Position numbers and translations under genes: made by a program. This document shows positions 1-10,501 of a stretch of 48,028 nt of DNA, one piece after another. Every line of letters starts with the position of its first letter. The first letter of the stretch is position 1. The DNA is taken from positions 1-48,028 of the forward strand of contig JAINDK010000043.1 of NCBI GenBank assembly GCA_019931185.1. The letters are read 5' to 3'. This DNA is from Bryobacter sp. CoA8 C33. Its GTDB lineage: Bacteria > Acidobacteriota > Terriglobia > Bryobacterales > Bryobacteraceae. The notes beneath the pieces are model-generated. The model saw only the letters and a list, made by a program, of their open reading frames with translations, did not search any database and was not told where the DNA came from.

Positions 1-63
1 CACGTCTTGTAGTTTCATCATCCGCTCCGTTTCTCGGGCGGGCAACATCTGGATCGTTTCCAC
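1..63 (-). CDS. Transposase, N-terminal fragment (runs off the left edge)
   Basis: Only 21 codons are in the window. Read on the minus strand from a GTG at 63, they give a start VETIQMLP followed by ARETERMMKLQDV. As I remember them, transposases filed as ISNCY-type and common in Acidobacteria begin with a very similar METIQ-LP-E-ERAMK-QEV pattern followed by a helix-turn-helix. An ATG at 48 is an alternative start. A GGGAGG stretch lies about 14 bases upstream of the GTG. The catalytic domain is outside the window, so whether the gene is intact is unknown. Confidence 0.55.
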   Translation of the reverse strand, partial: METIQMLPARETERMMKLQDV

Positions 64-90
64 TACGCCAGCGTCGCCCTCCCGGTTGGG

Positions 91-137
91 ACCGGACAAC
101 TAGCGTGTTAACTCCACCGGACAACTAGCGTGCTAAC
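91..137. repeat. Two tandem 22-bp direct repeats, probable transposase binding sites
   Basis: Copies at 91-112 and 116-137 share ACCGGACAACTAGCGTG and the following T(G/C)TAAC-like end, with one difference (T versus C at base 18). They are spaced 25 bases centre to centre, a little over two helical turns. They lie immediately upstream of the minus-strand transposase start. The simplest reading is that they are the terminal recognition sites of the insertion sequence, although I cannot see the other end to confirm an inverted partner. Confidence 0.6.
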
Positions 138-194
138 GACAGGGGGCTGGGCAGGGGGCTTGGCAAGGCGGAGAAATGGCCATAGAATAGCGCC

Positions 195-1088
195 ATGCTG
201 AATACGAACCGCCGTAACTTTTTGAGACTGGGCGCGGGGGCTGCCGCCGCGACGATGCTGCCGGAAGTAAAGGCGGCAAAACGGAGCGCGACGGACTGGG
301 TGACGCTGGGCAAGAGCGGCGTGAAGGTGACGCGGCTGGCGTTTGGAACGGGGACCAATGGCGGGCGGGTGCAGCGGAATTTGGGCCAGAAGGAATTTAC
401 GCGGCTGGTGCGGCATGCCTATGAGCGGGGGATCCGGTTTTTTGAGTCGGCGGATAACTACGATCAGATGCACGAGATGCTGGCCGAGGCGTTGCGGGGG
501 ATTCCGCGGGAGAGCTACCGGCTGATGACGAAGCTGCGGTGGCAGAATGAGGCGAACGAGGGCTACAACCCGATGGCGGATATTGACCGGTTTCGGCGGG
601 AACTGAATTCGGATTACTTCGACATACTGCTGTTGCACAACGTGAAGACGGTGACGTGGCCGAAGGATCTGGAGCGGCTGCGGGATGCGTTCAGCGAGGC
701 CAAGCACAAGCAGATTATCCGGTGCCATGGGTGTTCGGGGCACGGGCTGATGCCGATTCGGGCTTATAGCGGGAACCCGTGGCTCGATGTGGCGCTGATG
801 CGGGTGAACCATGACGGGACGCGGATGGACAATCTGAAGGATGAGGCGAACGCGCCGGGGGTGAGAGAGGAAGTGTATCCGACGATCGAGCGGGTGCACG
901 GGCAGGGCACGGGCGTGTTAGGAATGAAGATCATGGGTGAGGGACGGTTTATCACGCCGGAACAGCGGGATGCGTCGGTGAAGTTCGTGATGAAGTTCGG
1001 CAAGGTGGACGCGGTGACGATCGGATTCAAGACGACGGCGGAGATCGATGAGGCGATTGAGCGGATCAATACGCATCTGAATTCGTGA
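195..1088 (+). CDS. Exported aldo/keto reductase (twin-arginine signal)
   Basis: 297 aa. The N-terminus NRRNFLRLGAGAAAA is a classic twin-arginine signal peptide, so the folded enzyme is probably exported with its cofactor. The rest is the aldo/keto reductase (TIM-barrel, NADPH-dependent) fold. The usual D-Y-K-H tetrad reads E84, Y89, K113 and H148: the normal Asp of the DTAxxYG motif is Glu here (ESADNYD). The lysine is in LMTKLRW and the histidine in LLLHNV. The substrate is unknown. It is followed by a small exported protein whose possible GTG start overlaps its stop, so the two may be co-transcribed. There is no clear Shine-Dalgarno sequence; the start is set by the signal peptide. It lies just inside an insertion-sequence end. 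Confidence 0.85.
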   Translation: MLNTNRRNFLRLGAGAAAATMLPEVKAAKRSATDWVTLGKSGVKVTRLAFGTGTNGGRVQRNLGQKEFTRLVRHAYERGIRFFESADNYDQMHEMLAEALRGIPRESYRLMTKLRWQNEANEGYNPMADIDRFRRELNSDYFDILLLHNVKTVTWPKDLERLRDAFSEAKHKQIIRCHGCSGHGLMPIRAYSGNPWLDVALMRVNHDGTRMDNLKDEANAPGVREEVYPTIERVHGQGTGVLGMKIMGEGRFITPEQRDASVKFVMKFGKVDAVTIGFKTTAEIDEAIERINTHLNS

Positions 1089-1096
1089 GAGAGGCG

Positions 1097-1570
1097 ATGA
1101 TGGTTCAGCAAAACGCGAATGGATACGTGAGGCGCCGGAACTGGTTTCTGCCGCGAATACTGTGCCTGTTGGCCGGAGCAAGCGAACTGTGCCCGCAGGA
1201 AGTGAAGCAAGTTCCGTTGCGTGCCGTGGAGCTGACGTTCTTGAAGGCCACGCCGGGGAATCGCGAGAATCTCAAGGAGTTTATTGTCCGCAACTGGTTT
1301 GCGATGGACACGATCGCCGTGGAGCAGGGACTCATGAAGGAGTTCAAGGTGATGGATACGGGTTCTGATGACGGAGACTGGAACGTGCTGGTTTCGGTGA
1401 CATACCGGGACGCCCGCGGCTATGAGGGGATTACCGTCGAGTTTGAGAAGATCAGAGCGAAGCACAAGGTTGTGCTGGTAAGCGGCAAGCGTATGGCTGA
1501 GTTAGGGGCCGTGGTGGACTCGAGGAAGCTCTATGAGAATCCGGTGCAAGGGTCCCCGTCAAGGGACTGA
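1097..1570 (+). CDS. Small exported protein of unknown function
   Basis: About 157 aa. The N-terminus has a charged patch (YVRRRNW) followed by a hydrophobic run (FLPRILCLLAGA), which fits a signal peptide. The mature part alternates predicted strands and helices (AVELTFLKATPGN, then LVSVTYRD), reminiscent of a dimeric alpha/beta-barrel fold, but I do not recognise the family. Start choice is open: a GTG at 1085 overlaps the upstream stop as GTGA, while ATGs at 1097 and 1100 have GAGAGG just upstream; I chose 1097. It probably shares a transcript with the aldo/keto reductase before it. Confidence 0.6.
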   Translation: MMVQQNANGYVRRRNWFLPRILCLLAGASELCPQEVKQVPLRAVELTFLKATPGNRENLKEFIVRNWFAMDTIAVEQGLMKEFKVMDTGSDDGDWNVLVSVTYRDARGYEGITVEFEKIRAKHKVVLVSGKRMAELGAVVDSRKLYENPVQGSPSRD

Positions 1571-1589
1571 GGATTGCCAGCAGTGAAGA

Positions 1590-3639
<2,050 letters not shown>

Positions 3640-3640
<1 letters not shown>

Positions 3641-5139
3641 TGAGTAAGCCGGAACTGGTGGTAATGACGATTCTCGACGGCTTTGGCTGGCGGGAAGAAA
3701 CGGAAGGAAACGCGGTGGCCGCCGCCCACAAGCCGAACTTTGACCGGCTGTGGGCGGTGAACCCGCATACGCTGATCGAGGCTTCTGGGCCGTGGGTGGG
3801 GTTGCCGGTGGGGCAGATGGGCAACAGTGAAGTGGGCCATCTGAACATCGGGTCGGGCCGCATCATCCGGATGGATGTGTCGCGAATCGATTATGCGATC
3901 GAGACGGGTGAGTTGTTTTCGTTACCGGAATTGAAGGCGGCGATGCAGACGCGGCGGCTGCATGTGATGGGGCTGTTGAGCAACGGGGGCGTACACTCGA
4001 TGAACACGCACCTGTACGCGCTGCTCGAGATGGCGCGGCGGGAGGGCGTCAGTGAAGTGTATGTGCACTGCTTCATGGACGGGCGGGATACGCCGCCGCA
4101 GTCCGGGGCGGGCTATTTGGCGGAACTGGAAAAGAACCTGAGCGGAGCGAAGATCGCCTCGGTGATGGGCCGTTATTACGCGATGGACCGCGACAAGCGG
4201 TGGGAGCGGGTGGAGAAGGCGGCGCTGGCGATGACGACCGGGGCGGGCAGGAGGAACTCGTCGGCGGCGGCAGTGATGGCGGAGAGCTATGCGGCGGGAG
4301 TGACGGATGAGTTTGTGGAGCCGGTGACGATCGTCGATGAGGCGGGGCAGCCGGTGGGGCTGATCGAGCCGGGCGACAGCTGCTTGTTCTTCAACTTCCG
4401 GGCGGACCGGGCGCGGGAGATCACCGAGCGGCTGACGCGGGACGGGAACTTACGCTTCACGATGATGACGCAGTATGACCGGACCTTCGCGCACCCGTAT
4501 GTATTCAAATCAGAGTCGCATGAAAATGTTTTGGGCGAATGGCTGAGCAAGCGGGGTGTGAAGAACCTGCGCGTGGCCGAGACGGAGAAGTATCCGCATG
4601 TGACGTTCTTTTTCAATGGCGGCGTGGAAAAGCCGTACGAGGGAGAAGCGCGGGAGATGGTGGCGAGCCCGAAGGTGGCGACCTACGACCTGATGCCGGA
4701 GATGTCGGCGGCCGGGGTGTGCGATGTGGTGGTGCGGGCGATCGAGGCGAAGGCGTATGGCGTGATCGTGGTGAACTTCGCGAATCCGGACATGGTGGGG
4801 CATTCGGGGGTGTTTGAAGCGGCGAAGAAAGCCGTGGAGACAGCCGATGAGTGTCTGGGCCGGATCGGCGCGGCGCTCGAGGGGCATGGCAGCTATGCGT
4901 GGATCATCACGGCGGACCACGGCAACGCGGAGACGATGATCGATCCGGTGACGAAGGGTGTGCATACGTATCACACGACGAATCCGGTACCGGTGGTCGT
5001 AGTGGAGAGCGAGGGAAGGAAGTTGAGGACGGAGGCGGCTGGGGAACGCGGCAGTCTGCGGGATCTGGCGCCGACGATTCTCGATCTGCTGGGCATTGAA
5101 AAGCCGCCGGAGATGACGGGTAAGAGCTTGAGGGTGTAA
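3640..5139 (+). CDS. gpmI: 2,3-bisphosphoglycerate-independent phosphoglycerate mutase
   Basis: 499 aa, close to the family's usual length. It interconverts 3- and 2-phosphoglycerate, feeding enolase encoded directly upstream, through a phosphoserine intermediate with two Mn ions. The first metal-binding motif ILDGFG (D13) and the nucleophile Ser63 in MGNSEVGH are visible. Further conserved blocks are HCFMDGRDTPP, RYYAMDRDKRWER, FNFRADRAREIT, ANPDMVGHSG, TADHGNAE and HTYHTTNPVP. The start overlaps the eno stop (TAATG), and a strong terminator follows the stop within a few bases. The eno-gpmI pair is therefore a closed two-gene unit. Confidence 0.97.
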
Positions 5140-5146
5140 CAGAAAA

Positions 5147-5175
5147 AAGCCCGCTCGAGAAAAGCGGGCTTCTTT
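5147..5175. terminator. Bidirectional intrinsic terminator
   Basis: A perfect 9-bp stem, AAGCCCGCT (5147-5155) with AGCGGGCTT (5163-5171), encloses a 7-base loop. It is preceded by an A run (5143-5148) and followed by TCTTT, so it can stop transcription on either strand. It lies between the convergent gpmI and FAS1 genes, 7 bases after the gpmI stop. Confidence 0.9.
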
Positions 5176-5197
5176 AATGATGATCGGAGGGGAGAGA

Positions 5198-5659
5198 TTA
5201 GAGCTTGGGCAGGACAACGGCGTCGATGACGTGAATGACACCGTTATCGCAGCCGATGTCAGCCTTTACCACGTTTGCCTTGTCGATCATGACCTTACCG
5301 CCCTTGGCGGTGAGCTTGGCCTTTTGACCGCTGACGGTGGTGACCGGGCCAGACTTGACGTCAGCGGCCATGGCTTTGGCGCCGACGACGTGGTAGGTGA
5401 GCACAGTCTTCAGCTTGTCGGGGTTGGCGGCGAGCATGTCGAGGGTGGCCTTGGGGACCTTGGCAAAGGCTTCGTCGGTGGGGGCGAAGACGGTGAAGGG
5501 GCCCGCGCCTTTCAGGGTTTCGACAAGGCCTGCTTTTTGGACGAGGCTGACGAGGGTCTTGAAAGAACCGGCAGCGACGGCGGTGTCGACGATATCAGCG
5601 GCAAAGCTAAAGCTGGCCGAGGTCAGAAGCAGAAAAGTGGAAAGAATAGCCTTCTTCAT
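5198..5659 (-). CDS. Secreted fasciclin (FAS1) domain protein
   Basis: 153 aa. A clean Sec signal peptide ([20 protein letters not shown], cleavage after AFA/SFA) is followed by one complete FAS1 domain. The H1 box ([17 protein letters not shown]), the YH pair (LTYHVVG) and the H2 box ([13 protein letters not shown]) are in their usual order and spacing. FAS1 domains act in adhesion or ligand binding outside the cytoplasm; the ligand here is unknown. The start has a good ribosome binding site, AGGAGAAC. An imperfect-spacer inverted repeat, GAAAGA (5682-5687) with TCTTTC (5695-5700), lies 23-41 bases upstream of the start and could be an operator or a transcript hairpin. Confidence 0.93.
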   Translation of the reverse strand: MKKAILSTFLLLTSASFSFAADIVDTAVAAGSFKTLVSLVQKAGLVETLKGAGPFTVFAPTDEAFAKVPKATLDMLAANPDKLKTVLTYHVVGAKAMAADVKSGPVTTVSGQKAKLTAKGGKVMIDKANVVKADIGCDNGVIHVIDAVVLPKL

Positions 5660-5741
5660 TGAAGTTCTCCTGTTTACTTAGGAAAGATCGATTGTCTTTC
5701 AACAGATGAGATTCGGGCGGCAAGGCTAATGTTGCAAGAAA

Positions 5742-6758
5742 TTAGCGGAGCGAAGGGATGATGCGGGCGACTTCTTCCCGATTGCCCACCTTGAGGCTGA
5801 TCTCGAAATCCTCGAGAGTTCCGGTCTTCATGGGAAGTTGGAGGGATCCGCGGATCAGTTCAGAACGACTCAGTTTTAGTTTCTCGCCGCCGAAGCTGAT
5901 TTGGGCGGCGTCGGAGGACAGGATGGAGGACGCGGAGTTGTTCCAGGTAACGTTCAGATCCGCGCCAGTATTCTTGATTTGGATGTTGAGCGTTTCCTTG
6001 GGAAGAGAGCGATTGGCGAGCTCAAACCACTGGAGGACCAGGAGGGAACAAAAAAGGGTAAGGGAGAAAACCGCGAACAAAGTGACCGCTTGAAACAGGG
6101 CAGAACGGAGAGTCCAGGCGGTGCGGTGGGAAGCAGGAGCGGCGTGGGTGGGAGATAAAGAGACGCCGGGAATTTGCGGGGGGAGCAATTGCAGTTTGTT
6201 GATGGGCAGAAAGGTTGAGTCCGATGACAGCATGAAGAAGTGGGCATCGGAGGGGCGCTGGTGGGATGGGCGGATGATCAAGAGAAGGGGTGCGCCGGGG
6301 AAGAATTTTTGATGCAGATCGCGATCATGATCTTCGGCGCGGAGGGTGCCGGAGTTGCGCGAGCGGAACCAGCCAAGGACATGATGAGATTGATCCAGGC
6401 GGGAGAGTTGTTGGGAGAGGCTTCGCTCATCGGAGGGGTTGAGGTAAAAGTGAGCGGTGGCATCGGAGCCTCGCTCGATGGGTACCCAGGAAAGGACCAA
6501 GAGGCGGTCACCGTCGCGCTGACCGAGGAGGATGCCGCCGAGATCGACGCCGTGCTCGTGTTTGCTGTAGTAGGTAGTGGCGACAAAATCCCGAATATCG
6601 GCAAGCAGGCCAGGCACGCATTCGACCGACAATTGGCTTTCCTGCCGCGAGGGGGCGGAAGTAGCGGATTGCGAACTTGGGAGTAGAGCGCTTGGCAATT
6701 GCAGAGTGGTCAAAATTTCCTCCAGACTTGATGACGGCGCGGGCTTAAGGTATTCCAC
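5742..6758 (-). CDS. Membrane-anchored MPN/JAMM-like protein, active site replaced
   Basis: 338 aa, GTG start. Residues about 45-180 resemble an Mov34/MPN (JAMM) fold: VDLGGILLGQ matches the E-x-GGILLG strand, and HVLGWFRSRNSG matches the V-G-W-x-[HS]-x-H stretch. The catalytic residues are not canonical: the usual Glu is Asp72 and the His-x-His is Arg132-Ser-Arg134; acidic residues follow at 142-145. A single membrane segment spans about residues 215-242 (FQAVTLFAVFSLTLFCSLLV), followed by a beta-rich C-terminal domain of about 95 aa. An MPN-like domain without metal ligands would be a binding or scaffold module. It lies upstream of, and in the same direction as, the FAS1 gene, with an 82-base gap. 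The fold assignment is from pattern memory. Confidence 0.6.
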   Translation of the reverse strand: MEYLKPAPSSSLEEILTTLQLPSALLPSSQSATSAPSRQESQLSVECVPGLLADIRDFVATTYYSKHEHGVDLGGILLGQRDGDRLLVLSWVPIERGSDATAHFYLNPSDERSLSQQLSRLDQSHHVLGWFRSRNSGTLRAEDHDRDLHQKFFPGAPLLLIIRPSHQRPSDAHFFMLSSDSTFLPINKLQLLPPQIPGVSLSPTHAAPASHRTAWTLRSALFQAVTLFAVFSLTLFCSLLVLQWFELANRSLPKETLNIQIKNTGADLNVTWNNSASSILSSDAAQISFGGEKLKLSRSELIRGSLQLPMKTGTLEDFEISLKVGNREEVARIIPSLR

Positions 6759-6865
6759 GCAGTATGTATCCAGTGTGCGGGATGGAGAATTCTAGTCAAT
6801 CCCTCAGCCATCTCATAGAAAATCGGTTTTGTTCTAGGACTTCTTTACTAGCGGCATAAGGAAAA

Positions 6866-7858
6866 ATGAAAGACGAGGATTCGGTAAACTACGGGGGAAT
6901 GCAGAGAAGACGACTGGGAAACACGGATATGGACATCACGATGCTGGGCGTTGGGGCATGGGCGATAGGAGGGGGAGGTTGGGCTTTCGGGTGGGGGCCA
7001 CAGGACGATCAGGATTCGGTGGCGGCGATTGAAGCGGCGCTGGAGGCAGGGATGAATTGGGTGGACACGGCGGCGGTATATGGACTAGGGCATTCCGAGG
7101 AAGTGGTGGCGAAGGCGCTGGCGGGGAGGAGGAGTCGGCCGTATGTGTTTACGAAGTGCGGGCGGGTATGGGATGAGAAGGGGCAAATTGGCAAGAGGCT
7201 GAAGCGGGAGTCGGTGAGGCAGGAGTTGGAGGCGAGCCTGAGGCGGCTGAAAGTGGACGTGATCGATTTGTATCAGATGCACTGGCCGGAGCCGGACGAG
7301 GATGTGGAAGAGGGCTGGGAGGCGATGGCGCGGTTGAAGGAAGAGGGCAAGGTGAGGTGGATTGGGGTATCGAACTTCAGTGAGGCGCAGATGAAGAGGG
7401 CGCAGGCGATTGCGCCGATCAGTTCTCTGCAGCCGCCGTATTCGCTGGTGCAGCGGGAAATTGAGGAGAGCATTTTGCCGCATGCGGCGGCGACGAACGT
7501 GGGCGTGATCGTGTATTCGCCGATGAAGAACGGGTTGTTAAGCGGGAAGATGACGAAGGAAAGGGTGCAGAACCTTCCTGGGGATGATTTTCGGGGGCGG
7601 AGCCCGTACTTTCAGGAGCCGCGGTTGACGGCGACGCTTGAGATGGTGGAGGAGTTGCGGCCGATGGCGTCGCGGTACGGCTGCTCAGTGGGGGAATTGG
7701 CGATTGCGTGGACGTTGCGGAACCCGGCGGTGACGGGAGCGATTGTGGGATTACGGAACCCGGGGCAGATCGAAGGCGTAGTACAGTCAGCTAATCTAAA
7801 GGTAGAGGCTGCGGATTTTCAAGTGATTGAGGATCTTTTAAGTAAGCAGGCACTCTAA
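6866..7858 (+). CDS. Aldo/keto reductase
   Basis: 330 aa cytoplasmic NADPH-dependent oxidoreductase of the aldo/keto reductase superfamily. It starts with the usual RRLGNTDMDITMLGVGAWAIGG and carries the full tetrad: Asp and Tyr in WVDTAAVYG, Lys in VFTKCG and His in LYQMHWP. The phosphate-binding end (GAIVGLRNPGQIE) is present. AAGGA lies four bases before the ATG at 6866; an internal ATG at 6899 would give the more standard family start and has GGGGGA before it. It is followed after 12 bases by two permease genes in the same direction. Unlike the reductase at 195, it has no signal peptide and an intact tetrad. Confidence 0.93.
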   Translation: MKDEDSVNYGGMQRRRLGNTDMDITMLGVGAWAIGGGGWAFGWGPQDDQDSVAAIEAALEAGMNWVDTAAVYGLGHSEEVVAKALAGRRSRPYVFTKCGRVWDEKGQIGKRLKRESVRQELEASLRRLKVDVIDLYQMHWPEPDEDVEEGWEAMARLKEEGKVRWIGVSNFSEAQMKRAQAIAPISSLQPPYSLVQREIEESILPHAAATNVGVIVYSPMKNGLLSGKMTKERVQNLPGDDFRGRSPYFQEPRLTATLEMVEELRPMASRYGCSVGELAIAWTLRNPAVTGAIVGLRNPGQIEGVVQSANLKVEAADFQVIEDLLSKQAL

Positions 7859-7870
7859 CAAAGAACATTT

Positions 7871-9112
7871 GTGTCGACTTCATTTTTAACGGCGATTTCA
7901 CTGGCGATTGACAGCATCAAGGCGCACCGGTTGCGGAGCTTTTTGACGTTGTTGGGAGTGGTGATTGGGGTAGCGAGCGTGATCCTGGTGGGGGCGGGGA
8001 TAGAGGGATTGGGGATGACGGCGGAGGAGACAACGTCGAAGGCGTTCGGCACGGAGAGCTACCTGCTGGCGCAGATTGCGAATGTGGGGAGGCTAACGCC
8101 GAAGCAGCGGGCGGCACGGTTGCGCAACAACCGGCAGTTGAAGCGGGAGGATTTGAATTATCTGCGGGAAACGACGGGGGAGGAGGTGCTGTACAGCCCC
8201 TATGCGCAGCGCGTGGATGACGTGAAGCGGGATGAATTGACCTTGGAGGGCTGCAACATTCTGGGTACCGCGGCGGCGCTGGCGGAGATCCGGGATGTTG
8301 GGGTGGTGGATGGCCGGTACTTCACGGAACAGGAAGAGAAGAACAAGGCTTTTGTGGCAGTGGTGGGGGACGAGATACGGACGTATTTCTTCCCAGGGGC
8401 GAGTCCGCTGGGGCAGACGATCAAGCTGCGGGGTTACGACTTTGTGATCGTGGGGGTGCAGGAAAAGTTGGGCTCGAGTTTTGGGCGGAGCCAGGATAAT
8501 TCGGTTTATATTCCCGATCAGACCTTTGAGAAATTGTATGGGCCGGCGAGGTCGATGGGGATCTTCGCGCGGGCGAGACCCGGCATGGGTTTGAGCCTGA
8601 ATGAGGCACTGGAGACTACGCGGGTGGCGATGCGGGTGAAGAACCATTTGGGGCCGACCAAGGAAGACAACTTCGACTTTTTGACGCCAGATTCGATCCG
8701 GGGTTTTGTCGATAACATTTTGGGGCTGATCCGGGTGGTGGTGGTGCCGGTGACGATGATTTCGCTGGTAGTGGGAGGGATTGTAATTATGAACATCATG
8801 CTGGTGAGCGTGACGGAGAGGACCAAGGAGATTGGGATCCGGAAGTCGTTGGGGGCGCGGAGCGCGGACATACAGGTACTGGTATTGGCGGAGAGTTTTT
8901 TGATTTCGGCGATGGGAGGGCTGATGGGGATTGCGGTGGCCTGGGGGCTGGTGGAGGTGCTGATCTCGGTGCTGGAGGCGAAGATGCGGATTACATGGCC
9001 GTATGTGGTGCTGGCGGTGTTTGTGTCGAGCGGGGTGGGTCTGATATCGGGGTGGTATCCGGCGCGGCGGGCGGCAAGGATGGATCCGATTGAGGCGTTG
9101 CGGGCGGAGTAA
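7871..9112 (+). CDS. MacB/FtsX-type ABC transporter permease (first of two)
   Basis: 413 aa, GTG start. The architecture is that of MacB-type mechanotransmission permeases: an N-terminal membrane helix (about residues 22-45, after HRLRSFLTLLGVVIGVASV), a large periplasmic MacB-PCD domain (about 50-270), then three helices in an FtsX domain (about 285-405). Typical blocks are VGGIVIMNIMLVSVTERTKE, IGIRKSLGAR and YPARRAARMDPIEALR. Such permeases need a separate or fused ATPase; none is encoded here. The next gene, two bases on, is a paralogue, so the two may form a heterodimer. The substrate is unknown. Confidence 0.9.
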   Translation: MSTSFLTAISLAIDSIKAHRLRSFLTLLGVVIGVASVILVGAGIEGLGMTAEETTSKAFGTESYLLAQIANVGRLTPKQRAARLRNNRQLKREDLNYLRETTGEEVLYSPYAQRVDDVKRDELTLEGCNILGTAAALAEIRDVGVVDGRYFTEQEEKNKAFVAVVGDEIRTYFFPGASPLGQTIKLRGYDFVIVGVQEKLGSSFGRSQDNSVYIPDQTFEKLYGPARSMGIFARARPGMGLSLNEALETTRVAMRVKNHLGPTKEDNFDFLTPDSIRGFVDNILGLIRVVVVPVTMISLVVGGIVIMNIMLVSVTERTKEIGIRKSLGARSADIQVLVLAESFLISAMGGLMGIAVAWGLVEVLISVLEAKMRITWPYVVLAVFVSSGVGLISGWYPARRAARMDPIEALRAE

Positions 9113-9114
9113 GT

Positions 9115-10365
9115 ATGAGTGTACCGGTAGCGGAGACGATCAAGTTGGCGGCGGAATCGGTATGGGCGAACCGGTTCCGGTCGGGATTGACGATTCTGGG
9201 GATCGTGATCGGGATCACGACGGTGGTGACGGTGGCGAGTCTGTTAACGGGTTTGCGGGCGGGGATCGTGACGTTTTTCGAAGAGTTTGGGCCGGATTCG
9301 ATCTTCATCTCGCGGTTTTCTGGGGATCCGAATTCAGGCGGAACGCCGAAGGAGCAGAAGCGGCGGCCGATTCGGGCTGAATATGCGGCATTTATCGAAC
9401 AGACGAGCCCGGCGATTGAGCGGGTGTCGGTTTCGGTATTCATCCCGACGGTACAGGGCGGTAAGGCTTTGTCGGCGAAGGTGCCGGGATTTGAAAGTGA
9501 CACGATCGGGCTGCAGGGGCGGAGCGCGAATTCGTATCTGGTGCAGCCGAGGGAGATGAGGGCGGGGCGGGTGTTTACGGTGGACGAGGCGAACCGGGGC
9601 TTGAAAGTTTGTGTGATTGGGGCGAGCGTGGCTGAGGCGTTGTTTCCGGACGGGGTGGCGGTGGATAAAGCGTTGAGCGTGGATGGGACGGAGTATCGCG
9701 TGGTGGGTGTATTTGAAAAAGCGAAGGGGGGATTTTTCGGGGAAAACGGGTTGGACCGCAACATCGAGATTCCGTTGGTGGTGGCGCAGCAGAAATACCC
9801 GTTTGCGACCAATGTGTTTCTGACGGGGCGGGCGCGGGAGGGGATGCGGGAGCAGGCGTTTGAAGAGATGCAGGCGGCGATGCGGCGGATCCGCGGGGTG
9901 AAGACGGGTGAGGAAAACGACTTCGATATCTCGACGGCGGACCAGATCATTCAGCAATTCGACAAGATCACGGGGCTGATCGTGCTGGTATCGATCGCGA
10001 TTTCGGGGCTGGGGCTGCTGGTGGGCGGAATCGGGGTGATGAATATCATGCTGGTGAGTGTGACGGAGCGGACGCGGGAGATCGGAATCCGGAAGGCTTT
10101 GGGGGCGCGGAAGCCGGATATTGTTTTCCAATTTTTGCTGGAGGCTTCGAGCCTGACGGTGTTGGGCGGGATTATTGGGATTGCTTTTGCCGCGGTGGTG
10201 ACGGTTGTGGTGGCGGCACTGGTGCCGGCGCTGCCGAGTTCTACGCCATTATGGGCGGTAGTAGCGGGCCTGGGAACGAGCGTGGCGGTGGGAATCTTCT
10301 TTGGGACCTGGCCGGCGGTGAAGGCAGCGCGGCTGGATCCGGTGGAAGCGTTGCGCTACGAGTAA
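9115..10365 (+). CDS. MacB/FtsX-type ABC transporter permease (second of two)
   Basis: 416 aa, ATG start two bases after the previous stop. It shares the whole layout of its neighbour: an N-terminal helix (RFRSGLTILGIVIGITTVV), a periplasmic MacB-PCD domain, and a C-terminal FtsX domain with VGGIGVMNIMLVSVTERTRE, IGIRKALGARKPDI and WPAVKAARLDPVEALRYE. The two share these blocks almost word for word but differ through the periplasmic domain, so they look like an old duplication rather than a recent copy. There is no ATP-binding gene or periplasmic adaptor nearby. No terminator hairpin is obvious after the stop. Confidence 0.9.
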   Translation: MSVPVAETIKLAAESVWANRFRSGLTILGIVIGITTVVTVASLLTGLRAGIVTFFEEFGPDSIFISRFSGDPNSGGTPKEQKRRPIRAEYAAFIEQTSPAIERVSVSVFIPTVQGGKALSAKVPGFESDTIGLQGRSANSYLVQPREMRAGRVFTVDEANRGLKVCVIGASVAEALFPDGVAVDKALSVDGTEYRVVGVFEKAKGGFFGENGLDRNIEIPLVVAQQKYPFATNVFLTGRAREGMREQAFEEMQAAMRRIRGVKTGEENDFDISTADQIIQQFDKITGLIVLVSIAISGLGLLVGGIGVMNIMLVSVTERTREIGIRKALGARKPDIVFQFLLEASSLTVLGGIIGIAFAAVVTVVVAALVPALPSSTPLWAVVAGLGTSVAVGIFFGTWPAVKAARLDPVEALRYE

Positions 10366-10501
10366 GCAAATTCTCAGAGGATTACGGGCAAGAGCAGGGT
10401 CCGCCGTAAGGATAAATCCGATGGAACATTAACCATTTTGCCAAATTGACCGATACTCACCCTTGAGTAAGTATGGAAATAGAATTCGGAAATCTCCAGA
10501 T

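Larger units (their letters stand above)
1..137 (-). mobile_element. End of an insertion sequence (ISNCY-like), cut by the window edge
   Basis: This segment combines the first codons of a minus-strand transposase with two near-identical 22-bp sites just upstream of them. That is the layout expected at the 5' end of an insertion sequence, with the outer boundary near position 137. The rest of the element lies beyond the left edge. The exact boundary, target duplication and family cannot be settled from one end. The next gene starts at 195, so the element sits directly upstream of the aldo/keto reductase. Confidence 0.6.
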
